Of a stretch of 64,000 nucleotides of DNA, positions 44,325 through 52,142 are shown piece by piece. The notes below the pieces were generated by a model. That model saw only the letters and a program-made list of their open reading frames with translations, did no database searches and had not been told where the DNA came from. Every line of letters begins with the position of its first letter. Position 1 is the stretch's first letter. The position numbers and the translations under genes were made by a program. The DNA is from Nostoc sp. KVJ20 (lineage in GTDB: Bacteria > Cyanobacteriota > Cyanobacteriia > Cyanobacteriales > Nostocaceae): assembly GCF_001712795.1 (NCBI RefSeq), contig NZ_KV757626.1, positions 1 through 64,000 on the forward strand, in the 5' to 3' direction.

Positions 44325-44460
44325 CGAATTACGTTAGCGAGTCCGCGCACTCTGTAAGAGTTGCAAGCTACGCTTTTAGCGTCTCGTAGAGAGCGTCATT
44401 ACGAATTACGTTAGCGCAGCGGTAGCGAGTCCACGAGCGTCATTACGAATTACGAATTAG
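44325..44460. repeat. Dispersed foldback repeats
   Basis: ATTACGAATTACG occurs three times, interleaved with ttagcgagtccgc, gcttttagcgtctcgtagagagcg and gcggtagcgagtccacg. Same family as 36878-36942 and 37735-37785. Confidence 0.7.
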
Positions 44461-44742
44461 TTAACTGTGCTGTAAAAACTCAACTTTGGGCAATAACGGG
44501 TCAGTTACAACACCCACACCGCTAAAACCCCAACGTTTGAGCAAGTTTCCCAACTGTGTACGCGCAATAGATTCCACAGCAAAGCGATTTGCTACTTCTG
44601 CTGCATGGGTATTGAGATAGCTTAGGGCATCAAAGTTTTCCTGAAACAGCAATAAGTAACCTGATTTTTCGGCATCAGGACGAGCAATGAGATAATTACC
44701 GTCAGTTTTTGAACGCACCAAGTAATAGACTTCAGAAAGCAT
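44461..44742 (-). CDS. Conserved hypothetical small protein
   Basis: 93 residues; MLSEVYYLVRSKTDGNYLIA, LLLFQENFDALSYLNTHAAE, TQLGNLLKRWGFSGVGVVTD. Looks like a compact soluble alpha/beta protein, of a type I have seen in other Nostocales but cannot name. The frame is well formed and has no competing frame. No ribosome binding site is obvious. Confidence 0.5.
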   Translation of the reverse strand: MLSEVYYLVRSKTDGNYLIARPDAEKSGYLLLFQENFDALSYLNTHAAEVANRFAVESIARTQLGNLLKRWGFSGVGVVTDPLLPKVEFLQHS

Positions 44743-45039
44743 GGAGATTCGGATTTTCAGTCAAGGCTATCACAATTGTAGAAAATGCTTTGGATTACTT
44801 TATCACTTAATTGTTGGGATTTATAATTATGACCTTCACAAAGCTAGTTAACCTGAAGTTTTTTAGGCTTACAACTGTAACACATTTTTTGTAAGAGGTT
44901 TAATGAAGCGATGCCTGCGGCGGGCTACGCCTACGCTAACCTTGACAAACAAATGAAAAAACTAGAGGAATATCGCACAGCTTTACTTTCCGATTATCCC
45001 TCATTGCTCCAGCATCAACGATGTAAAATATTTATCAAA
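44743..45039. other. Intergenic before pstB stop, with possible hsdS remnant
   Basis: About 44910-44938 is a dispersed repeat (gcctgcggcgggctacgcctacgc). At 44938-44993 the plus strand reads LDKQMKKLEEYRTALLSDY, reminiscent of the C-terminal coiled coil of type I restriction S subunits, without any supporting context. Confidence 0.3.
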
Positions 45040-45843
45040 TTACCCAAACTTACCACTGACGTAATCTCGTGTATCTTCCTGCTGAGGATTGTTGAAAATA
45101 TTCTCTGTATAGTTGTATTCGACAAGATATCCCATTTTGCTGCCCGTTTCTGTCGCCTGAGCATTGAAAAAGGCTGTCATATCCGACACCCGCGCGGCTT
45201 GTTGCATATTGTGGGTGACGATAATAATGGTATATTGCGACTTCAGTTCTTGGAGTAATTCTTCAACGCGCAAAGTTGAAATTGGATCAAGCGCGGAACA
45301 TGGTTCATCCATTAACAAAACTTCTGGCTGAATTGCGAGAGCGCGAGCAATGCATAAACGCTGTTGTTGGCCACCAGATATAGATAGACCACTTTGCTTT
45401 AGTTTATGCTTAACTTCATCCCATAAAGCAGCTTGCCGCAAACTCCGTTCTACCAATTCATCCATATCACCTTTATAACCATTAATCCTGGCTCCAAAGG
45501 CGATATTTTCATAAATTGACTTGGGAAAAGGATTAGGCTTCTGAAAAACCATACCAACCCGACGGCGTAATTCTACTGTGTCAATTCTTTTGTCATAAAT
45601 ATCGGTTTCACCGAAGGTAATTCTTCCTTCAATATGTGCGCCAGGAATCAAGTCATTCAAACGGTTAAAACACCTTAGTACAGTGCTTTTACCGCATCCA
45701 GAAGGGCCAATAAAAGCTGTAATTTTGTTTTTGCCGATGTTTAGGTTAACATCACGAACTGCTTTGAAATTACCATAGAAAACAGATAATTGCTCGGCTT
45801 GTAAAATGCTCTCGGAAGTAGCGATTCTTGAACTTGATACCAT
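45040..45843 (-). CDS. pstB: Phosphate ABC transporter ATPase PstB
   Basis: 267 residues. Walker A GPSGCGKST, PstB-type region VGMVFQKPNPFPKSIYENIA, signature LSISGGQQQRLCIARALA, Walker B VLLMDEPCSALDP, H-loop VTHNMQQAARVSD, and the C-terminal NPQQEDTRDYVSGKFG. Drives high-affinity phosphate import with PstA and PstC. Last gene of pstSCAB; 54 bp after pstA. Confidence 0.95.
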   Translation of the reverse strand: MVSSSRIATSESILQAEQLSVFYGNFKAVRDVNLNIGKNKITAFIGPSGCGKSTVLRCFNRLNDLIPGAHIEGRITFGETDIYDKRIDTVELRRRVGMVFQKPNPFPKSIYENIAFGARINGYKGDMDELVERSLRQAALWDEVKHKLKQSGLSISGGQQQRLCIARALAIQPEVLLMDEPCSALDPISTLRVEELLQELKSQYTIIIVTHNMQQAARVSDMTAFFNAQATETGSKMGYLVEYNYTENIFNNPQQEDTRDYVSGKFG

Positions 45844-45897
45844 ACAAAAGTTTCAGATAAATCCTGAAAATCTACATTTATAATGAGGTTGATTTGT

Positions 45898-46830
45898 TTA
45901 GCGTGACTGCTGGAATTTATTGCGTAAAAATATTGCTGTTGAATTCATCAATAGCAGCACGATCATCAAAACAATAATGCCAGCAGCAGCATTTTGGTGA
46001 AACTCTACTTGAGGACGAGAAACCCAATCAAAAATTTGAATTGGTAGTGCTGTGAAAGAACTTTGCAAACCTTGGGGAGAAAGCTGGGGTAAGAAAGTAA
46101 TAAAACCAACAGCCCCAATTACAATCAACGGAGCCGTCTCACCAATCGCTCGTGAGAGTGCGAGAATTGTACCGGTCAGGATTCCTGGTAAAGCAATAGG
46201 AAAAATTTGTTCTCGGATGATTTGCCACCTATTAGCACCAAGGGCAAAACCTGCTTGCCGTAAACTATCAGGAACAGCACGCAGCGCTTCACGAGTAGTA
46301 ATAATGATAATTGGTAGAATCAACAAACTCAAGGTTAAAGCACCAGCTAACACCGTGCGTCCCCTGGTGATTGGTTCCATCACCCGCACAAAAACTTGCA
46401 AGCCCAACAAGCCATAAATAATTGATGGGACTGCGGCTAAATTTGCAATATTAATTTCAATTAACCGAGTAAACCAGTTGTCCTTGGCATACTCTTCTAA
46501 GAAAATACCTGCGCCTACTCCTAAGGGAAAGGAAATTAAAGCAGTTATTACCAACAGCCAAATACTGCCAACTAAGGGAGCCAATACTCCAGAAGAGGAG
46601 GCACGGCGAGATGAAAAACTGGTAAGAAAAGACCAATTCAAGCGGCCAACACCGTCAGTTAAAACATCTATGAGCAAAACAACTAACACTAGCAATGCAA
46701 AGGAGGTTGCAGTCCAAGTAGCGATCGCAAAAATTTTGTCAAGGTTGTAGCGCTTATTGATCGAGAGATCAAAATTCTTATTTTCCCCAGAGTCAGACAA
46801 ATTTGTAAACTGAGTATTGCTCTTTGTCAT
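45898..46830 (-). CDS. pstA: Phosphate ABC transporter permease PstA
   Basis: 310 residues. A hydrophilic N-terminus, six membrane helices, and the PstA patterns GVGAGIFLEEYAKDNWFTRL, AAVPSIIYGLLGLQVFVRVM and the EAA loop FALGANRWQIIREQIFPIAL. The start ATG overlaps the pstC stop by 4 bp (ATGA), so translation is coupled. Confidence 0.93.
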   Translation of the reverse strand: MTKSNTQFTNLSDSGENKNFDLSINKRYNLDKIFAIATWTATSFALLVLVVLLIDVLTDGVGRLNWSFLTSFSSRRASSSGVLAPLVGSIWLLVITALISFPLGVGAGIFLEEYAKDNWFTRLIEINIANLAAVPSIIYGLLGLQVFVRVMEPITRGRTVLAGALTLSLLILPIIIITTREALRAVPDSLRQAGFALGANRWQIIREQIFPIALPGILTGTILALSRAIGETAPLIVIGAVGFITFLPQLSPQGLQSSFTALPIQIFDWVSRPQVEFHQNAAAGIIVLMIVLLLMNSTAIFLRNKFQQSR

Positions 46831-47768
46831 TCGTATTTCTCCCGGAAGCGACGAACAAACCAGTAACTAAAAATATTCAGGGCTAAGGTAATAAGAAACA
46901 AAGTCATACCCACCGCAAAAATAGTTTTATAGGCTAGTGAGCCTGCTGGTGTGTCTCCTTTACTTACTTGGACAATGTATGCTGTCATTGTCTGAATTGG
47001 AATTAGCGGATTTAAACCCAACTGAGGATTTTGACCAGCCGCGATGGTAACAATCATTGTTTCACCAATAGCGCGGGAAATAGCCAAGATAAAAGAAGCT
47101 ACTATCCCCGATAAAGCCGCTGGTAACACTACTGAAATAATGGTTTCCCGCTTAGTTGATCCCAATGCATAAGCACCTTCTCGCAAACTACGGGGAACGG
47201 AATAAAGAGCGTCTTCACTCAAAGAAGCTACCAAAGGAATAATCGAAATTCCCAGCACTATACCTGCGCTCAAAGCATTGAATCCCTGCATCCCTGGGAT
47301 AAATGATTGGAGGAAGGGTGTAACTGTGAATAGTGCAAAATAACCAAACACAACGGTTGGTACCCCTGCCAATATTTCTAGGGCAGGCTTTAGCCATTTG
47401 CGAAGTTTTGCTGGAGCATATTCACTTAAGCAGATAGCAGCTAACAATCCTAGTGGTAATGCTACTGCGATCGCAATTACAGATATAAGCAATGTGGCGC
47501 TAATTAGCACCATGATTCCAAACTGCTTATTAGTAAACAGTGGAGTCCATTGTGTGTCTGTTAAAAACTGCCAAATCGAAACTTCTTGAAAAAATTCAAC
47601 AGTCTCAAAAATCAGCGTTAAGACAATGCCAATTGTAGTTACAACCGAGACAAAAGCAAACAAGGCAAACAGCGCTCTGACGCCAGTTTCCACCCGTTTA
47701 CTCAAAGCCCGATTGGGCTGCCATAAGTTGGAATTACTTGGTTGATTAGATAACGGGTTGGAAGTCAT
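46827..47768 (-). CDS. pstC: Phosphate ABC transporter permease PstC
   Basis: 313 residues with six membrane helices. PstC patterns: PLGLLAAICLSEYAPAKLRK, ILAGVPTVVFGYFALFTVTP, EAA loop YALGSTKRETIISVVLPAAL. Pairs with PstA in the inner membrane. It starts 223 bp after the pstS stop, a gap long enough to hold a processing or attenuation site, which would fit higher expression of the binding protein. Confidence 0.93.
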   Translation of the reverse strand: MTSNPLSNQPSNSNLWQPNRALSKRVETGVRALFALFAFVSVVTTIGIVLTLIFETVEFFQEVSIWQFLTDTQWTPLFTNKQFGIMVLISATLLISVIAIAVALPLGLLAAICLSEYAPAKLRKWLKPALEILAGVPTVVFGYFALFTVTPFLQSFIPGMQGFNALSAGIVLGISIIPLVASLSEDALYSVPRSLREGAYALGSTKRETIISVVLPAALSGIVASFILAISRAIGETMIVTIAAGQNPQLGLNPLIPIQTMTAYIVQVSKGDTPAGSLAYKTIFAVGMTLFLITLALNIFSYWFVRRFREKYE

Positions 47769-47991
47769 TTGCGGACAACCTCATAAATTAAAACTCCTTT
47801 TGTATTTATGGACACACTACCATTCTATGAGAACTGCCCTAGTACTAGAAATAAAGCTTACTTTCAAGACTATAAACCTTGAATGAAGTAAGTATAAGCA
47901 GACTTTTTTTACAATCTACCACTTCCAGCTACTAGGGCTTAGTGCAAATTGTGCAGATAAACTCCTCAAAAAAGCAATTAGTGGATAACTC

Positions 47992-49062
47992 TTACTTTTC
48001 TTGCTTGAGAAGGTCTTTCAGAGTAACGCCCACTTGAGAACCCTTACCCTCAAAAACGGAGCCTACTTTCCCACTATTGAAGCGTCCCTGAACTTCAGTG
48101 AGTAAATCGCTAGGTAAAGGCACATAGCCCACTTCTGTAACTAGCTTTTGGTTTGCCGGAGCATAATTGAAATCAACAAAAGCCTTGACTTCAGGACGAG
48201 TCGCCGCAGTTTTCTTAACGTAGATAAACTCTGGACGAGCAAGCGGCTGGTAAGTACCATCGCCGATGGTTTGTGGACTAGGCTGAACACAGCCCTTACC
48301 AGCATCAATGCCAACCAGCTTTAACTTCTCTTTGTTATTTTCGTAATATGCATAGCCGAAGAAAGCCAAACCGCCTTGGTCAGCACTTACACCCTGTACC
48401 AGAGTGTTGTCATCTTCACTAGCAGTAAAATCCCCTCGGCTTTCCCCTTCTTTACCAACGACTGCTTGAGTGAAATAGTCGTAAGTACCAGAGTCAGTAC
48501 CAGGGCCGTACAAACCTATTTTCTGTGCAGGGAATTGAGGGTTAATTTGGTTCCATTGGGTGATTTTGCCTTGTGCCCCAGGTTCCCACATTTTCTTTAG
48601 TTCATCAACTTTGAGGCAACTTGCAAAGTTGTTTTGGGGGTTAACTACTACGGAAAGACCATCGTAAGCAATGGGCAATTCAATGTACTCAATGTTGCCT
48701 TTCTTACAGAGTTCCACTTCTTCCGGCTTAATGGGGCGGGAAGCATTAGAAATATCAGTTTCACCCGCACAGAATTTCTTGAAGCCGCCACCCGTACCAG
48801 AGGAAGCCACAGTAACTTGCACTCCAGGATTAGCCTTTTGAAACTCTTCTGCCATCGCCTCAGAAATAGGATAGACGGTACTAGAACCATCAATCTGGAC
48901 TTTTCCAGATAAATTTGATCCGGCTGCTGTATTGGTGGCTGGGGTAGCGCCGCCATCAGCTGGACTAGAGTTGTTAGAAGCTTGATTGTTATCGCCGCAA
49001 GAGCTAATACCAATTGCTAGAGCAACTAGGGGAGCAACCAACCGCACCTTTGAAGAGAACAT
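47992..49062 (-). CDS. pstS: Phosphate-binding protein PstS/SphX, lipoprotein
   Basis: 356 residues. Lipoprotein signal MFSSKVRLVAPLVALAIGIS followed by the lipobox Cys (SSC), then a PstS fold: VQIDGSSTVYPISEAMAEEF, VASSGTGGGFKKFCAGETDI, ASRPIKPEEVELC and YGPGTDSGTYDYFTQAVVGK, which hold the phosphate-contact Ser/Thr/Asp residues of the family. Resembles the SphX branch. First gene of the operon, behind a Pho box. Confidence 0.92.
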   Translation of the reverse strand: MFSSKVRLVAPLVALAIGISSCGDNNQASNNSSPADGGATPATNTAAGSNLSGKVQIDGSSTVYPISEAMAEEFQKANPGVQVTVASSGTGGGFKKFCAGETDISNASRPIKPEEVELCKKGNIEYIELPIAYDGLSVVVNPQNNFASCLKVDELKKMWEPGAQGKITQWNQINPQFPAQKIGLYGPGTDSGTYDYFTQAVVGKEGESRGDFTASEDDNTLVQGVSADQGGLAFFGYAYYENNKEKLKLVGIDAGKGCVQPSPQTIGDGTYQPLARPEFIYVKKTAATRPEVKAFVDFNYAPANQKLVTEVGYVPLPSDLLTEVQGRFNSGKVGSVFEGKGSQVGVTLKDLLKQEK

Positions 49063-49116
49063 AAGGATCTTTATAGAATGATGCTATGGATTAACAGTAT
49101 GAACATTAGCACTCTA

Positions 49117-49146
49117 GAGTAAGAGGAAGGTTAAGAAATGGTTAAA
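49117..49146 (-). promoter_or_regulatory. Pho box (SphR/PhoB site) upstream of pstS
   Basis: Read on the minus strand: TTTAACCA, CTTAACCT and TCTTACTC, each separated by 3 nt. The first two match the cyanobacterial YTTAAYYW repeat at 8/8; the third is weak. Centred about 70 bp before the start codon. Confidence 0.7.
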
Positions 49147-49733
49147 TGAACACTAATACATACTTATAATTTTTAAAACTTCAAGTTACTAAAAGCACAC
49201 GTCAAAAAACATATTATTTGATAGCTTGATACAAATTATACCACTAGTTGCTACTAACTAGATAAATAATTTCGGTACATTTTTAATATTTTTTTGAATT
49301 CGCACATTCTTAAATAAATTTACTGCTACACAGTAGCAATCAATTATCAATCAAGAAGCAGCTTTAATGTAGGATATTCCGTATCGAAATGGGAACCCAG
49401 ACCTCTCCTTTAGGTTCTGTGTACTCCTACTCTTAAGCAAGCTATGGGACTACTATAGGACTAATATTATTTGATTTTTGAAATACACGTAGTGGCGTGG
49501 CAAGAACTAATTGACAGATAAATTCCCTATAGAGACGGCGATTTATCGCGTCTCTAACCGTCAAAATGAATTTGACAGACTTACTAGTACAGTACAGCGT
49601 AAATAAACAGACCATAATCAAATAGTAATCCTATAGCAGTTATAGGCATAGCTAAGGTGGGAGAGTTTATATATTAATGTTTATACTGGTTGCTGTTGGT
49701 TTGCCCTTTTGCCTTTTCCTGGTTGCCTGATAA
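49147..49733. other. Intergenic between pstS and bioY
   Basis: No gene seen. Contains the palindromic core of dispersed repeat A at 49531-49555 (AGAGACGGCGATTTATCGCG plus TCTCT), here with full complementary ends so it could form a hairpin. Confidence 0.5.
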
Positions 49734-50321
49734 ATGTTTGCTGCTTCCAATCAATTACTATGGTCTATGATTGGCTTACTCCTGACAATGGGTGGCACTT
49801 TTCTAGAAGCTTATGGCATCACCTTACCTTGGACTTGGAGTCAGCACGGAATTCAGACTTTTTCTTTAGGTGTCACTTTTCAAATTGGCGCAGTATTGTT
49901 GGTGGGCTGTTTAGGGGGCAAAAATGCTGGTGCGCTCTCGCAAATTGCCTACTTAGTCATGGGGTTAACATTATTACCTGTATTTGCCGATGGGGGTGGT
50001 ATTGGTTATATCAAACTATCTCAGTTTGGCTATCTACTAGGTTTTATTCCTGGAGCTTGGATTTGTGGCTTAGTTGCCTTTAAAGCTAGACCTCGACTAG
50101 AAACTCTTGCCTTTAGTTGCGTCTGTGGCTTGTTAACTCTCCACATCTGCGGTATTACTTATTTGATTATTAGCTATTTTTTTCAGTGGAAAGGCACTGA
50201 AAACTTAACCTTGATGCAAGCAATCCTCAGATACTCCTGGTTTGCACTACCAGGTCAACTAACTGTGGTCTGTGCGGTTACTGTAATAGCATATATACTG
50301 CGTCACTTAATGTTTTATTAG
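49734..50321 (+). CDS. bioY: Biotin transporter S component BioY
   Basis: 195 residues with six membrane helices. BioY patterns: FSLGVTFQIGAVLLVGCLGG, NAGALSQIAYLVMGLTLLPV, GGGIGYIKLSQFGYLLGFIP, LHICGITYLI. BioY is the substrate-capturing subunit of ECF-type biotin transporters and can also work alone. No ECF energising module is adjacent. Followed after 95 bp of heptamers by lspA, a pairing I recall from other cyanobacteria. Confidence 0.85.
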   Translation: MFAASNQLLWSMIGLLLTMGGTFLEAYGITLPWTWSQHGIQTFSLGVTFQIGAVLLVGCLGGKNAGALSQIAYLVMGLTLLPVFADGGGIGYIKLSQFGYLLGFIPGAWICGLVAFKARPRLETLAFSCVCGLLTLHICGITYLIISYFFQWKGTENLTLMQAILRYSWFALPGQLTVVCAVTVIAYILRHLMFY

Positions 50322-50340
50322 TTTATTGTCCTTCGTCTTT

Positions 50341-50412
50341 TGTCATTTGTCAAAAGCTCATGACCAATGACCAATGACCAATGACCAATGACCAACGACC
50401 AATGACTAATTC
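50341..50412. repeat. AATGACC heptamer repeats between bioY and lspA
   Basis: About six ATGACCA heptamers at 50361-50407, reaching to within about 10 bp of the lspA start. Confidence 0.85.
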
Positions 50413-50415
50413 GCC

Positions 50416-50892
50416 ATGCGTTTAAAAAATCGTCTTTTCTGGATCGCTGCCTTCATCGCTTTTTTCTTAGACCAGATAACAAAATACTGGGTAGTGCAAA
50501 CCTTTAGCTTAGGGCAGACACTACCACTCTTACCTGGGATATTTCACTTCACCTATGTCACTAACACTGGTGCCGCCTTTAGTTTATTAAGTGGGAAAGT
50601 AGAGTGGTTGCGCTGGCTATCTCTAGGAGTGAGTTTAGTATTGATAGGGTTGGCGTTGTTTGGCCCAGCATTAAATTTGTGGGATCAGTTGGGCTATGGC
50701 TTGATTTTAGGTGGAGCTATGGGCAACGGTATTGATCGTTTTGTTTTAGGCTATGTCGTTGATTTCCTTGATTTTCGCCTGATTAACTTTGCTGTATTTA
50801 ATGTGGCAGATTCATTTATTAGTATTGGTATTGTTTGCCTGTTAATTGCTTCGTTGCAAAAAACACCGACTTCAAATGGCAGATCGCATTAA
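50416..50892 (+). CDS. lspA: Lipoprotein signal peptidase (signal peptidase II)
   Basis: 158 residues with four membrane helices. LspA patterns: FFLDQITKYWVVQ, FTYVTNTGAAFSLL (substrate loop Asn), GGAMGNGIDRFVLGYVVDFL with the first catalytic Asp, and FNVADSFISIGI with the second. Cleaves signal peptides of diacylglyceryl-modified prolipoproteins, of which this window encodes at least two (PstS and the amino-acid binding protein). Confidence 0.93.
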   Translation: MRLKNRLFWIAAFIAFFLDQITKYWVVQTFSLGQTLPLLPGIFHFTYVTNTGAAFSLLSGKVEWLRWLSLGVSLVLIGLALFGPALNLWDQLGYGLILGGAMGNGIDRFVLGYVVDFLDFRLINFAVFNVADSFISIGIVCLLIASLQKTPTSNGRSH

Positions 50893-50898
50893 ACTATT

Positions 50899-50925
50899 AA
50901 GCCTGGGGTGATTAATCCCAGGCTT
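50899..50925 (+). terminator. Hairpin after lspA
   Basis: Arms AAGCCTGGG (50899-50907) and CCCAGGCTT (50917-50925), followed by a weak T-rich stretch (gttatta). Confidence 0.65.
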
Positions 50926-51099
50926 GTTATTACTGAAACCCTTAGTCAGTCTTATATGCGAAGACTGGATATGTATGGTTTCAGCTGTTTTTATTTGTCA
51001 TCTTACACCTGGTTGCATGACTGGCGTAAGAAGTCAAGAAAGATGCACCTGCGATCGCTGATGGCAAAATAGTACTCAGATTATGCCCCAGCTGTTAAT

Positions 51100-51708
51100 T
51101 TAATTACCTGTTGCAGGAGTATTTGGTGAACTAGAGCCAGGAGTACTGGGAGAGAGACCTGGTTCGGTAGTGCTGCCAGGAGCGGCTTCAGGAGGGGTGA
51201 CACTTCCTGGTGCTGGAGTCAAGTTGCTAGGAGCACCTTCAGGAGGAGTGACACTTCCTGGTGCTGGGGTCAAGTTGCTAGGAGCACCTTCAGGAGGAGT
51301 GACACTTCCTGGTGCTGGGGTCAAGTTGCTAGGAGCGCCTTCAGGAGGAGTGACACTTCCTGGCGCTGGAGTCAAGTTGCTAGGAGCATCTTCAGGAGGG
51401 GTAACACCTTCTGGTGTAGTTGTGCTATCAGGAGTGGTGGTATCTGATGGCGTAGTTTCTGCTGGTACTGTAGTGCTACCAGGAGCGCTAGGGGTGACTG
51501 CTGTGCCGCCGGCACACCGAGAGTTAAGGGGGAAATTCTGGCAAAGAATTTTCATCCCTTCTGGCGACATCTTGATTTCCGTTGGTGCACTAGTGGATGA
51601 ATCGCTACTGGATTGAGCTATGGGGGATTTACTGGATTCGGCTACAGCAATGTTAGCGGTGAGCGCCAAAGATAGAGCTGTACCAATCATGGTCAGAGAT
51701 TTTCCCAT
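51100..51708 (-). CDS. Secreted Pro/Thr/Ser-rich repeat protein
   Basis: 202 residues from the second of two Met codons (MGKSLTMIGTALSLALTANI, signal peptide ending about AVA). A short conserved-looking segment follows (EIKMSPEGMKILCQNFPLNS with two Cys), then low-complexity sequence with four tandem 17-residue units, APSNLTPAPGSVTPPEG (51-bp DNA repeats, about 51190-51395), and a Ser/Pro/Gly tail. Probably a flexible periplasmic or surface protein. I cannot assign a function. The DNA repeats invite copy-number change. Confidence 0.6.
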   Translation of the reverse strand: MGKSLTMIGTALSLALTANIAVAESSKSPIAQSSSDSSTSAPTEIKMSPEGMKILCQNFPLNSRCAGGTAVTPSAPGSTTVPAETTPSDTTTPDSTTTPEGVTPPEDAPSNLTPAPGSVTPPEGAPSNLTPAPGSVTPPEGAPSNLTPAPGSVTPPEGAPSNLTPAPGSVTPPEAAPGSTTEPGLSPSTPGSSSPNTPATGN

Positions 51709-51711
51709 CAT

Positions 51712-52142
51712 TCTGAAATTAACCTCAACGGAACACTCGACCTATTAAAACAGACAATGAGATTTAGAAAATCTTCCTAAATGAATATATTTAGGTTTGT
51801 TTCAGAATATGTGGATATGTAAAATTGGTAAAAATTAAATCTGTTGTTTATTGGTAACTAGTGTTTAAAAATACAAAGCCAAAAATTATGTTTGTAGTTG
51901 TTGAACTAGTAATAGTAGATTAAATAAACATTTGAGAATGGAAAAAAATTTGTGCCTATGTACAATAAGTGATGAAAACAACAAGTGAGTTTTGAGTAAA
52001 AGCAAAATTTAAAGTATAAATTAGCTCAAAAAGTTCCGTATAGCTAAATTATGCTTTGGCTTAAGAGTAAAATGATGAAAGACTAACATCTAAAATTGTA
52101 ATTTGCCTGATTCTTCATTAAAAACTGTGATGTGAATAGCCG
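51712..52142. other. AT-rich intergenic region
   Basis: Divergent promoter space between the repeat protein and the PBP gene. I see no hairpin, repeat or gene. Confidence 0.4.

Noticed and set aside
44911..45258. 115-codon plus-strand frame
   Set aside because: Most of it lies opposite pstB, and the start is within a dispersed repeat. Only a 19-residue stretch is discussed as a possible remnant.
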